64,000 nucleotides of DNA, taken from positions 1 to 64,000 of the forward strand of contig JAFSAU010000036.1 of assembly GCA_017442155.1 (NCBI GenBank), in the 5' to 3' direction. The DNA comes from Clostridia bacterium (GTDB lineage Bacteria; Bacillota; Clostridia; UMGS1883; UMGS1540). A program made the translations under genes and the position numbers. The notes beneath the pieces were generated by a model. The model saw nothing but the letters and a program-made list of their open reading frames with translations. It made no database searches and was not told the origin of the DNA. Below are positions 25,505 through 34,415 of the stretch, one piece after another (the stretch's first letter is position 1; each line of letters begins with the position of its first letter).

Positions 25505-25524
25505 TTTATACTACACAGTATAAA
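25505..25524. terminator. Weak hairpin between kduD and the convergent GH106-like gene
   Basis: TTTATACT-acac-AGTATAAA forms an 8-bp AT-rich stem. No strong T run follows, so termination is uncertain. Confidence 0.25.
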
Positions 25525-25555
25525 AAGATTGCTTTTCTTAACAACAAATGATGTA

Positions 25556-28500
25556 TCAATTTGATATTTCTTCGGTTTCAATACGAGGCGGGGCCAGAAT
25601 ACCGAATTTGTGCAAATTATAGGACGGTGTGAAGTGCGCTTCGTCCGGACGCCACGATGCAGGCGAGCAGTTTCGAATATTCTCTGTATTATGCAGCGGG
25701 GCCAGCGTATTATACCGGCCGCCTATCGCTGTAAAACGAAGGGTGTGTTTTCCGGCAGGGACGTTCGGAATCCGTAGCTGATAGGGTGCAAAAGCGATTT
25801 GCCCCGCTTCTTCCGTGTCAATAGCAACCGAAACGAGGGAAGCCGCAAAATGCGGCAACGTAACCAGGAGATTGCACTGCGGAACGGTAACCTCCACAAA
25901 GTAGGAAACACAGGCCCCGTAAAACGGCAGACCCTGTGCGGTCAGATCCGAAAAACCGATTTTGTCGGGCAGGGGCAGCAGCACCGAGGTATTCCCGGCG
26001 AGCCGGACACCGAAGGAACCAAGGAGATAACAGGCCTCCGGGTTCACTGTTTTTGTAAACGGCATGGTAAGCGTTATAGTTACCGGGCCTGGCTCCAGAA
26101 CCGGGAGCGGAATTTTACCAATTGAAGCATCGATATAATAGCCACACGGCACAGATGGAACGGAAATCCCATTACATAGGATTTCCGTTTTTTCAGCATG
26201 TTCCAAAGCCAGAAAGGCATTCCGGATTTCGGTTTGGACTTCAAAGGTATACCGGAGCGTTATAAAATGATTATCCCGGCTATCTGTCTTTGTTGCCCAT
26301 GGCTGTACCATTCGACCGCCTTGCTTTTCCCAGTGTAAAGCTTCCCGCAGACGGTCATTGATACGAAGAATTTCGTCCGGCGGAGAAAGGGGACCGCCGT
26401 CCAGCGCATATGCCGGTGTATCCAGAAGGAGAACATTCGGCTCGTCAGTTAAATAGGGAACGCAGGGGGGGACAGGAACAGCACAAAGTATAGACGGTGC
26501 TGCCGGAACAGCAAGCGGTGTGGCCGAATCAGTCAGTCGGAGCAGGACGGATTCTCCGGGATGAATCGTTTTTGTGATATAGGTGTACATGCCGTCGGTT
26601 ACGGAAGAAATGCCCTCTTTCTGCCCTGTCAGGGTGTTGAAAACGTATGGCGAATACTGTCCTTTAACTTCAATACATACCGTTTGGGTCTCCCGCTTTT
26701 GTGTGTCCGCAAGAAACAGCCATTTTCCATACTTATCCTCTGTAAGGCGATAGGCATACCCGGAAACCAAAATTCCTTTGGAGTTGAAAGCTGAGGGATT
26801 CCTCCGAACAGCAACCGTGCGATAAGGAGAAAGGGCTTTTAAAATGGCATGCCGGAAAGGGGAAATACGGGTACAGCAATTATATAAAGCACGGGCTTCT
26901 GCCGAGAGCTTTCCGTCAATCCGGTCCGGGCATTCATCCAGAAAAAGGACAGTGCGGCTATTGGAAAAAGCAGAAAGAATGTCCAGCGTGGAACGGCGCA
27001 TAGTTTTGCAGGACGGCACAATAATGACTTCATACTGCATATTTCCGAATTGCATCGTGTCCGGGTCCCAAAGCTCTTCCATAAGAGCTTCGGAAAGGAA
27101 ATCAAAATCCAGCATTCCTTCCACAAGAACGTTGGTGATAAAGCAGAATGCATCATCGGCATTTTTTCGGGAATACGCATCCTTTTCTGCGTCAGAGAAA
27201 TAGAGCCAAAAACTTTCTGCCGGGTGAAGAACAGCGATTTTTACAACAGGCTTTCCGGCCTGCAGCAGCATGTTCAGCCGGGCATAGTGAGATTCCAGAA
27301 TATCGAAATGTTTACTCCACGGGGATTGATAGCCGAAGGACGGGGGATAATCTCGTTTGGCTTCCCCCTCCATAGTCAGATACGATAAATGGGGGACGCG
27401 GAATGAAACGCCTAATGCGGAGAGCCAGTCCCCCATAAATTTATAATCCGCAAGCCGCGCATCGTAGTGATTTACGCCGTATAGCTCGCACATTAGTCCC
27501 GCGCGTCCGTATTGCCGTACGACGGAATTTGCCTGCTTGACGGTCGTGTACTCCATGCTGTCCCTGAGAATGTCAATGCCGGGCAGAGAAAAGGCTTTAT
27601 ATTGCCGCATGAGGTCCGCGGTACAGCAGGTCTGGCCACTAAGGCTGGATTCGCTGTGATAATGTCCGGTAAAGAGAAGATGGTTTTCGTCACACCATGC
27701 CCCTATCTGGTCAGCGTAAGCTATGGCAAACTGTTCGCCGGCCAGCTTGAAATACTTATATTTTATTTCCCGGTTTCCGTCCTCACGCAGGAAAAAAAGC
27801 TCCGGCAAAACGTCCTCCGGATGGATATGATATGTATCAAAAAAAGCCTGGGCCAGATGCTCGGACCAATAGCAGCCAAGTTCTTTATTGCGGCAGTCGC
27901 TTTCAAACCAGCCGTATACCACATGGTGGGGCTCATCCGTAAAAATAGAGGGAATGGTCCGGCCGAATTTTTTTCCGAAGTGTTTTTTATATACCTCGTG
28001 GGTATGTTCAATAAAAGAGCGGACGGCTTCCGGGTTAAATAAATCTGTGTAGCAGGACCCGTTAAACCAGGATTCTGCTTTCATTACAACAGAATAGGCA
28101 TAATACAGTCCTTCCGCAGGCACAGCGTCTGTTTTTTCATAGGCGTGCATTGTGCCGTCCGGATTTTTGAAAATCCGGTAAGCACCTAAAAGATAGTCGG
28201 CACCGACTTCTATTGCCTTCTCCCGGGGCAGGAGCTCCGGACGCCAGTCTTTAGAAAGCAGAACAGTCCGGGCGCGAAAGAGGGGATTTTTCGTAACCTG
28301 TCCACCGGCAGAGCCGGAGGGAAAACGGTCCTCGTCGTATAGATACACAAACATATTTTCTTTTTCAGCAAGTTCAATACAGTATGCCACCGCATCCATA
28401 AATTCATCGCCGAGATAAGGGACGGAAAGACCGGTTCTGGCGTGGATGTGAAATCCGCCAAACCCCATTTTTTTAAATGTTCGTATTTGTTTTTCAATCT

Positions 28501-28594
28501 GGCTTTTTTCAGGAATACCGTTCCAGGCCCAGAAAGGTGCGCCGCGAAATTGTGCAGGCGGATTTATAAGCTGTTCTTCGGAAAAAGTGTGCAT
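25556..28594 (-). CDS. GH106-like glycoside hydrolase, cytoplasmic
   Basis: 1012 residues without a signal peptide. The N-terminal TIM barrel begins PPAQFRGAPFWAWNGIPEK and includes GFHIHARTGLSVPYLG, VYLYDEDRFPSGSAGG and IFTDEPHHVVYG (Glu near residue 220). The C-terminal 300 residues are beta-sandwich with a jelly-roll (RNAFLALEHAEKTEILCNG). This overall layout matches large Firmicutes proteins near family GH106 (alpha-L-rhamnosidases), though the assignment is by pattern only. AGGAG 9 bases upstream fixes the start. It follows its AraC gene by 32 bases on the same strand, so is probably co-transcribed. It may remove rhamnose from pectic oligosaccharides. Confidence 0.6.
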   Translation of the reverse strand: MHTFSEEQLINPPAQFRGAPFWAWNGIPEKSQIEKQIRTFKKMGFGGFHIHARTGLSVPYLGDEFMDAVAYCIELAEKENMFVYLYDEDRFPSGSAGGQVTKNPLFRARTVLLSKDWRPELLPREKAIEVGADYLLGAYRIFKNPDGTMHAYEKTDAVPAEGLYYAYSVVMKAESWFNGSCYTDLFNPEAVRSFIEHTHEVYKKHFGKKFGRTIPSIFTDEPHHVVYGWFESDCRNKELGCYWSEHLAQAFFDTYHIHPEDVLPELFFLREDGNREIKYKYFKLAGEQFAIAYADQIGAWCDENHLLFTGHYHSESSLSGQTCCTADLMRQYKAFSLPGIDILRDSMEYTTVKQANSVVRQYGRAGLMCELYGVNHYDARLADYKFMGDWLSALGVSFRVPHLSYLTMEGEAKRDYPPSFGYQSPWSKHFDILESHYARLNMLLQAGKPVVKIAVLHPAESFWLYFSDAEKDAYSRKNADDAFCFITNVLVEGMLDFDFLSEALMEELWDPDTMQFGNMQYEVIIVPSCKTMRRSTLDILSAFSNSRTVLFLDECPDRIDGKLSAEARALYNCCTRISPFRHAILKALSPYRTVAVRRNPSAFNSKGILVSGYAYRLTEDKYGKWLFLADTQKRETQTVCIEVKGQYSPYVFNTLTGQKEGISSVTDGMYTYITKTIHPGESVLLRLTDSATPLAVPAAPSILCAVPVPPCVPYLTDEPNVLLLDTPAYALDGGPLSPPDEILRINDRLREALHWEKQGGRMVQPWATKTDSRDNHFITLRYTFEVQTEIRNAFLALEHAEKTEILCNGISVPSVPCGYYIDASIGKIPLPVLEPGPVTITLTMPFTKTVNPEACYLLGSFGVRLAGNTSVLLPLPDKIGFSDLTAQGLPFYGACVSYFVEVTVPQCNLLVTLPHFAASLVSVAIDTEEAGQIAFAPYQLRIPNVPAGKHTLRFTAIGGRYNTLAPLHNTENIRNCSPASWRPDEAHFTPSYNLHKFGILAPPRIETEEISN

Positions 28595-28626
28595 TTTTGG
28601 AAACTCCTGTTCATGTGTTGTACTAT

Positions 28627-29445
28627 CTAAAAATGATTTGAATTCTTCAAACGGTATTGGTGCGGCGTCATACCCGTATAGGTTTTGAAGACACGGAAAA
28701 AGGTATGCATATCCTTATAGCCGCAAAGTGCCGCAATTTCTTCCACACTGCGGTTGCAGGAAACGAGATACCGACAGCTTTGGGAAATCCTTGTTTTTTG
28801 CAGGAAATCACGAAAGTTCATTCCGGTTACTTTTTTGAACTGCTCACTGACATGGGAGAGGCTGTAATTTGCGAGCTGGCAAAGGTCGCTCAGTTTTATG
28901 TTTTCCATATAGTGGTCAATACAGTAATCGTAGATGCCGCGGATATACTGCTCGTCCAGCGACTGTGACTGTACATATGTGATGGAACGGCAAATTTGCA
29001 GAATAATCTGCAAAGAAAAGCACCGGATATATTCAGCATATCCCCGTTCATGGCGTATGTCCTCGCTTTTGATTGACTCAAAGAGTGCACACACGGTCTT
29101 TTCTGCGTCGGAAAACAGCGTACTGCCGGAGAAGGAGGACGGGATGTGGTATGGAAAACCTATCAGCGGACTGAAACAAAGCTCTTTTAGTGTTGTACAG
29201 CCGCGCATGGCGGTATCAATAAAGGTTGGCGGGAAAAAGAAGCGATATACCTGTAGCGTATCTGCAGATTCAAAACCGGTACCTTTCCCCGGCTCAGTCA
29301 GGAACCAATCCTCTGTTTTAATTTCTTGTTTCATGTCATATGCCACTCGGGTCCCATGTCCGTGCTTTACGTAAGAAAGCTCAAACCAGTCTGCCGGACA
29401 AACGCCTAAAATATCTTCTGAAAAAAAGAAATCACGATTTGGCAT
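28627..29445 (-). CDS. AraC-family regulator, unit 1
   Basis: 272 residues. The start at 29445 (MPNRDFFFSED) is chosen because AAAGGA lies 9 bases upstream; an in-frame ATG at 29574 lies beyond its promoter. The N-terminal sensor contains SYVKHGHGTRVAYDMKQ. The C-terminal about 100 residues hold two HTH units (IKLSDLCQLANYSLSHVSEQF; VEEIAALCGYKDMHTFFRVF) ending MTPHQYRL. It is followed by the GH106-like gene and is divergent from the 29718-39941 operon, which it probably activates. Confidence 0.88.
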   Translation of the reverse strand: MPNRDFFFSEDILGVCPADWFELSYVKHGHGTRVAYDMKQEIKTEDWFLTEPGKGTGFESADTLQVYRFFFPPTFIDTAMRGCTTLKELCFSPLIGFPYHIPSSFSGSTLFSDAEKTVCALFESIKSEDIRHERGYAEYIRCFSLQIILQICRSITYVQSQSLDEQYIRGIYDYCIDHYMENIKLSDLCQLANYSLSHVSEQFKKVTGMNFRDFLQKTRISQSCRYLVSCNRSVEEIAALCGYKDMHTFFRVFKTYTGMTPHQYRLKNSNHF

Positions 29446-29486
29446 AGCAAAAATCCTTTCAAATAAATGTACTTCATCTTGCTTCC

Positions 29487-29516
29487 ATTCTAACAAAAGC
29501 CGAAGTGGTTTGTCAA
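29487..29516 (-). promoter_or_regulatory. Promoter of the unit 1 AraC gene
   Basis: On the minus strand, TTGACA (29516-29511), 18-base spacer, TAGAAT (29492-29487). Confidence 0.65.
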
Positions 29517-29567
29517 GGCGTTTTCCGGAGCTTAAAAAAATACCACATAAATAGCGAAAATTTATAA

Positions 29568-29596
29568 TTGTCAAAACCGCAAAAAACAGATATAAT
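29568..29596 (+). promoter_or_regulatory. Promoter of unit 1 surface operon
   Basis: TTGTCA (29568-29573), 17-base spacer, TATAAT (29591-29596), with a leader of about 115 bases to the ATG at 29718. Confidence 0.75.
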
Positions 29597-29717
29597 TAAA
29601 TTGCCGAAAGGGGACGCGGAAACGGGGAGCCTTTTGGTGAATTTCACAAAGAAAGGAATGGGATTCATGCAAAAAACATGTATTTCAGGCGAAACAAAAA
29701 AGAACAGGAGTGATTGT

Positions 29718-31208
29718 ATGCGAAAGAGAATCGCAAAAATTTGCAGTATCGGGCTTTGCATCTGCATGGCCATGGGGCTTTACATCCCGTCTCAGGCGGC
29801 GGATAACCTGATGGCGGGCGAGGCAGGAGCCTTGGAGAGCTTCACGCTTCTTCCCGGTGCCACGATTGATGCGACCGCAGGTCCGGACGGGGGTAAGGCA
29901 TTGGTACTGACGGGAGAGACGGCAGCAGCCGAGGTTTATGTGGATAATCTGGAAGCCAATAAAACATACGGCTTTTCGGCAATGCTGAAATCGAATGCGG
30001 ACGGTGCAGCGGCCATTACGGTGGAGGCCATGGCGAAAGGGAGCGAAGGGTACACCTCGAAGAAGGGAACCTATTCACAGCACCCTCTGCAGCATTATAA
30101 ATATGCCGGCGGAACAGATACATATGTTTCTACGGGGAATGCATGGCGGCCTTTACAGTTCAATTTCACTTTGCCGCTTGGAGCAAATGCAGCTAAAATC
30201 ACGGTAAGCTGCAAGGTGGCAGAACAGACGGTTTCGTTTGCTGATTTTTCTGTCTATACTGCTGCAAATCTTGTTTCAAACGGTGACTTTGAAGGTGTGA
30301 GCGTATACGATGCAAATCCGACTACGGTTTCCGGCGGCCTCGTTTTAGACACAACAGGAACAGCTGGCAACTGGAGGGTTAAAAAAGCGGATGCCACAAA
30401 AAGCAACACAATGAGAGATCCTATTAAAACATGGGGGCCGTCCCATTTTACAAAAGAGGATACTGCCAATCCGCAGGGGTATGCTTATACGGAACCTGGT
30501 GAGAGAGGTGCCTATGGCATTTCTCAGGTGATTCCGTTAAAAGCGGGACAGATGTACCGACTGGCTTTTGATTGGGGTGTCTGGTACACAGACGGTGCCG
30601 CAGTTATGCAGCTTTGGACACAAACCACTTCTACTGCCCATACTGTGCAGTGGGTACATGGTCGGCTGGGTGAGAAATATGTAGAAAATAAAACCTGGGC
30701 ACATACAGAACACTATTTTTATGTACCCAACAGTGATACAATAGATGATATGACAGAGGTTTGTCTTTACTGGAACGATAACGGAGGAATGGGCCGCACG
30801 GTAATAGATAACGTGATATTGGAACCGGTAAACAACACGTTTACAACCAGCTTTTCTGAAAACTATGCGGCACTTGACGCTATGCCGGAAGGTGGAAACA
30901 CCACGGTTACGGTGAAAAACACCTGCCGTATTCCTGCCGATGCCGGTAGAAACGGAGAAGTACGCAACTACTCTATACTGGTTGCTTTATACAAGATGGA
31001 AAACAACACTGTTGTGCTGGAGAATGTACGCAAGGAAGACTTTACGCTGACGGTTTCCGGCGAAAAAGACGCCATTAAAACTGTTACACAGGATGTGGCT
31101 GTACCCGAGACCGGAAATGGGGTAGAGTACAAAATTGTAAGCTACTTGTGGAATGAAAATATGAAGCCCTATATTGCACCTGCAGCGCTTATGCCCGAAG
31201 CCGCATGA
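29718..31208 (+). CDS. Small secreted CBM-type protein, unit 1
   Basis: 496 residues from the ATG at 29718 (AGGAG upstream); a 50-residue longer in-frame start lies over the leader and lacks a ribosome site. A signal peptide ends near SQAADN. Two beta-sandwich modules of the CBM4/9/16/22 kind follow (about 28-185 and 187-380; the second starts LVSNGDFEG and ends VCLYWNDNGGMGRTVIDN). The C-terminal about 110 residues form a separate sandwich ending in a YLWNENMKPYI phrase that recurs at the C-termini of sister proteins. No catalytic domain or anchor is seen. It is the first gene of the operon; the next start overlaps its stop by 4 bases (ATGA). It probably binds and presents a polysaccharide. 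Confidence 0.75.
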   Translation: MRKRIAKICSIGLCICMAMGLYIPSQAADNLMAGEAGALESFTLLPGATIDATAGPDGGKALVLTGETAAAEVYVDNLEANKTYGFSAMLKSNADGAAAITVEAMAKGSEGYTSKKGTYSQHPLQHYKYAGGTDTYVSTGNAWRPLQFNFTLPLGANAAKITVSCKVAEQTVSFADFSVYTAANLVSNGDFEGVSVYDANPTTVSGGLVLDTTGTAGNWRVKKADATKSNTMRDPIKTWGPSHFTKEDTANPQGYAYTEPGERGAYGISQVIPLKAGQMYRLAFDWGVWYTDGAAVMQLWTQTTSTAHTVQWVHGRLGEKYVENKTWAHTEHYFYVPNSDTIDDMTEVCLYWNDNGGMGRTVIDNVILEPVNNTFTTSFSENYAALDAMPEGGNTTVTVKNTCRIPADAGRNGEVRNYSILVALYKMENNTVVLENVRKEDFTLTVSGEKDAIKTVTQDVAVPETGNGVEYKIVSYLWNENMKPYIAPAALMPEAA

Positions 31209-34200
31209 GAAGAGTAAAAAGTATTTTCTGTATACTGCTTATCCTGGCAATATGTCCGGCATTCTCTATGCCGGCGTCTGCCGCTTTGGGAGTAGATGTT
31301 CTGCAAAACGGCGATTTTACCGACCGGGATGAAAACGGTATCCCCAAAGGCTGGGGGTGCTCGGAGGGAGAGTGGCGAACGACAATCCGTCCCGCGGAGG
31401 AAGGCGTTATTTTGTCAAGGGAAACCGACGGGACAAACCTTTCGGTATCACAGTATGTTTTCAATCCCGTACCCGGTGCGGAATATGAGTTTACGGCACG
31501 GGTGCGGAGCACGAACGTAAGCGGAAGCGCAGTTTCCATAAAGGTGGAATACTGGAAGGGTGATCCCGCTGCACCGAAGCACGGTGACTTTTTAGGGGAT
31601 AACCAGGGTGCGTTTCTGCCAAATACGGGCGGGGAATGGAAAACGATGACGCAGCGGTTTGCCGTTCCGGCCCAGTGTACGCGCATTAGTCTGATGATGC
31701 GTTTGTACGGAAAAGGAACAGTGCAGTATACAAGGGCCAGGCTTGTGCAGGTTACGGAGCCGATTGTATTGAATCTAAAAACAGACCAGGTCTTTTACTA
31801 TGATGATGCTGTCGGCTCCGGTACAGCCACGCTTTCCACAACTGAGTTTTACGCGCTTTCCTATACAGACAAAGCCGTGGATTTTTCCTTGCAGGATGCG
31901 GACGGAAGGGAATTGAAGAGGGAGACGGTTCCCTTTACGGAAGCGGGTGCGTCCTTTTCGTACCCGCTGTCCCTCATCGAAAGCATGAAAACGGCATACA
32001 CGGTGCAAGCGGTATTCAAGGATAACGGCAACCCGTTGTATACACTTACCCAAAACGTCTATAAATACGCGCGCCCTGCCAATATAGACGCAAATGGCCA
32101 AATCCGCGACGAGAACGGAAACCCCTTTCATCCGGTTGTGGCGTATCACTGCCGCGAGACGGATCTGGAGGAAGCGGGGAAAGCTGGCATAAATCTTGCA
32201 CAGGGGTATTGGGGCGGCGTAACGCCCGAGGAATATCTGAACATAGCGGCAAGAAACGGCATACAGGTTATGGTGAGCCTGTACCCGAATTTAAAGCCTG
32301 CAGCGCATCCGGACAGCCGTGCATATGCTATCAATCTTCTGGAAACCTTAAAGGACCACGAAGCATTGTTCGGCTGGATGATTATGGATGAGCCGTATTA
32401 CAATATGTATCAGCCCGAAAAGCTTTTGGAGGAATCATACCGGCTGATTCGTGAATACGATGAAGAGCACCCTATTTATATTCTGGAATGCGAAGAAGAG
32501 CATTTTGCAGATGCGGCAAAATACGGGGATATTTTCGGTATTGACCCTTATATCGGAAGCGGTGTACTTCAGAATACTGTGTCGGACATGGTGGAAAAGG
32601 CAGAAAGAGCGGTGGATAGCAAAAAGCCGGTGGTGGCAATTTTGCAGACCTTTCTGGATGACGGGTATTTTCCGGTGGCAGAGGATGTACAGCATATGCT
32701 TTATCAGGCAGCTTTCAGCGGCGCGGAGGGCGTCGGCTACTACTGCTTTGAAAAAGCCTATAATGATAGCTCACTGACGGCAACAGACCTTTGGCCGGGA
32801 CTGAAAAATACCGGAAAAACACTTTTTCCCGACCTGTTTTCGGCGGCTAGTGACAATGATATCGACGGTCTTGTCGCAGAATTGACGACGGGCGATGTCT
32901 GGTATAAACTATGGAACCGGGATGGCATATACGCAGGAATTGCCATCAATCAATCTTTTGTGGCGCAAACGGTCTCTATTACGGGCTTTCGGGACAGTAT
33001 CCGTTCTACGCTCGGCACCGGGACGGCAAACTGTGAAAACGGACAGCTGGAAATTATGCTGCCGGTGCATGGTGCCTTGGCAATCAATCTGAATCAGCGG
33101 CAGAATGCGCTGCCGTCTGTGCCGGAAATCGGATTTGACGGCAGTTTTGGTACCGGAAACGGAGATATACCGGATGGGTTTGCGGTTTTAGGTAAATCGT
33201 GGGAAACCGTACTGCGAAGCGACGGAGAGACCAGCCCCGGAGGCGGTGCGTATATCTCCCTTTCCGAAGATGCGGCGGTCAGCGGACTGGCCGCAGGGCT
33301 TGTACCTGGGACAACCTACCGCATTTCCATGTATGCTAAATCGGAATCAGACGGAGCGGCTTCAGTGCATACAGCATATATGCATACGGAAAACGGGACA
33401 GTGCAAAGACTGCATGTATACGAAAAAGAAAACGGAATTGTTTCGGAGCAGACGCTTCGGTATGCTGCAAACTACGGCGGCACGGACGGGTATTGCTCCA
33501 CGGATGGAGAATGGGAGAAAATTGTATATACATGCATGCTTCCTGAAAACGCCAACGCCCTGAAAATTGTTCTGCAGAATCAGGGAGAAGATGCACCGGT
33601 TTGTTATGACGATTTGCGGGTGGAAGTAGCTTCAAACATCATTCCAAACGGTGACTTCGAGGGGCTTGACACTGTCTTTACACAAACGGCGGGACAGTGG
33701 GAAAAAGTCCAGGGTGAAAATATGGAGATTGTTTCGGCAGAAACCTACGGTGTACCGACGGCGGGGCAGACAAACAGTGGCCTTGCGGAGGGAAAAATGA
33801 TGCGGTATACGCCGCCGTGCCAGATGCAAGCGTATGTTCCGGTACGGCGTGGCGAAACGTACCATCTCAGCCTGGATTATGCCGCGATGTCGACTTCGGC
33901 CAGTCCATACCTTTGGGTGTTTTATGCAGAAGGTACCGAAACGAGATTTATTATGGAGCCGCTTCCATGGACGGAAACCGGAGCCTGGTATCGGTACGAA
34001 ACGCTGTTTACCGTTCCGGGACAGGCGGGGGCATTGACGGAGATTCGTATAGAGCTCAGAGAGCTGAATGGCAGAGGGACGGTGTGCTGGGATAACATTA
34101 CCCTTGAGCCGGCCGGCGTCCGATACTACCAGAATCTGCGTCGGCTGGAAAATCCTCTGTCGGTAACGGGAGAAGTCAATGTGGCGATGGATTATCTGCC

Positions 34201-34399
34201 GGCAGCGGGCGATGAGAATGTGAACGCAGTGGCCGCTGTCTACAGTACAGGAGCCGGTACACCGGAGTTGACAGATGTGGAGATTATTCCCGTTCCTGAT
34301 TCGACTGTGCCGCTGACCGTGAAAGGAAGTATATACATCGCGCCGATTTCCGGCGCAAAGCGGTATACGCTGAAGGAATTTTGGTGGAAATGGCAATAA
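31205..34399 (+). CDS. Large secreted barrel protein without SLH, unit 1
   Basis: 1064 residues. Signal peptide 1-27; CBM-like module about 28-185 (VLQNGDFTDRD...); beta-sandwich about 186-285 beginning LKTDQVFYYDD; TIM barrel about 290-560 with HPVVAYHCRE, NLKPAAHP, GWMIMDEPYYN (Glu396) and VVAILQTF; a small sandwich; two further CBM-like modules about 640-960; C-terminal domain ending LKEFWWKWQ. The barrel is of the clan GH-A type with Asp-Glu-Pro for the acid/base Glu; no CAZy family is recognised. There is no SLH, so it is presumably released or held by its CBMs. Translation is coupled to the preceding gene by the ATGA overlap. Confidence 0.75.
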   Translation: MRRVKSIFCILLILAICPAFSMPASAALGVDVLQNGDFTDRDENGIPKGWGCSEGEWRTTIRPAEEGVILSRETDGTNLSVSQYVFNPVPGAEYEFTARVRSTNVSGSAVSIKVEYWKGDPAAPKHGDFLGDNQGAFLPNTGGEWKTMTQRFAVPAQCTRISLMMRLYGKGTVQYTRARLVQVTEPIVLNLKTDQVFYYDDAVGSGTATLSTTEFYALSYTDKAVDFSLQDADGRELKRETVPFTEAGASFSYPLSLIESMKTAYTVQAVFKDNGNPLYTLTQNVYKYARPANIDANGQIRDENGNPFHPVVAYHCRETDLEEAGKAGINLAQGYWGGVTPEEYLNIAARNGIQVMVSLYPNLKPAAHPDSRAYAINLLETLKDHEALFGWMIMDEPYYNMYQPEKLLEESYRLIREYDEEHPIYILECEEEHFADAAKYGDIFGIDPYIGSGVLQNTVSDMVEKAERAVDSKKPVVAILQTFLDDGYFPVAEDVQHMLYQAAFSGAEGVGYYCFEKAYNDSSLTATDLWPGLKNTGKTLFPDLFSAASDNDIDGLVAELTTGDVWYKLWNRDGIYAGIAINQSFVAQTVSITGFRDSIRSTLGTGTANCENGQLEIMLPVHGALAINLNQRQNALPSVPEIGFDGSFGTGNGDIPDGFAVLGKSWETVLRSDGETSPGGGAYISLSEDAAVSGLAAGLVPGTTYRISMYAKSESDGAASVHTAYMHTENGTVQRLHVYEKENGIVSEQTLRYAANYGGTDGYCSTDGEWEKIVYTCMLPENANALKIVLQNQGEDAPVCYDDLRVEVASNIIPNGDFEGLDTVFTQTAGQWEKVQGENMEIVSAETYGVPTAGQTNSGLAEGKMMRYTPPCQMQAYVPVRRGETYHLSLDYAAMSTSASPYLWVFYAEGTETRFIMEPLPWTETGAWYRYETLFTVPGQAGALTEIRIELRELNGRGTVCWDNITLEPAGVRYYQNLRRLENPLSVTGEVNVAMDYLPAAGDENVNAVAAVYSTGAGTPELTDVEIIPVPDSTVPLTVKGSIYIAPISGAKRYTLKEFWWKWQ

Positions 34400-34415
34400 A
34401 GAAAGGAGAACATAA

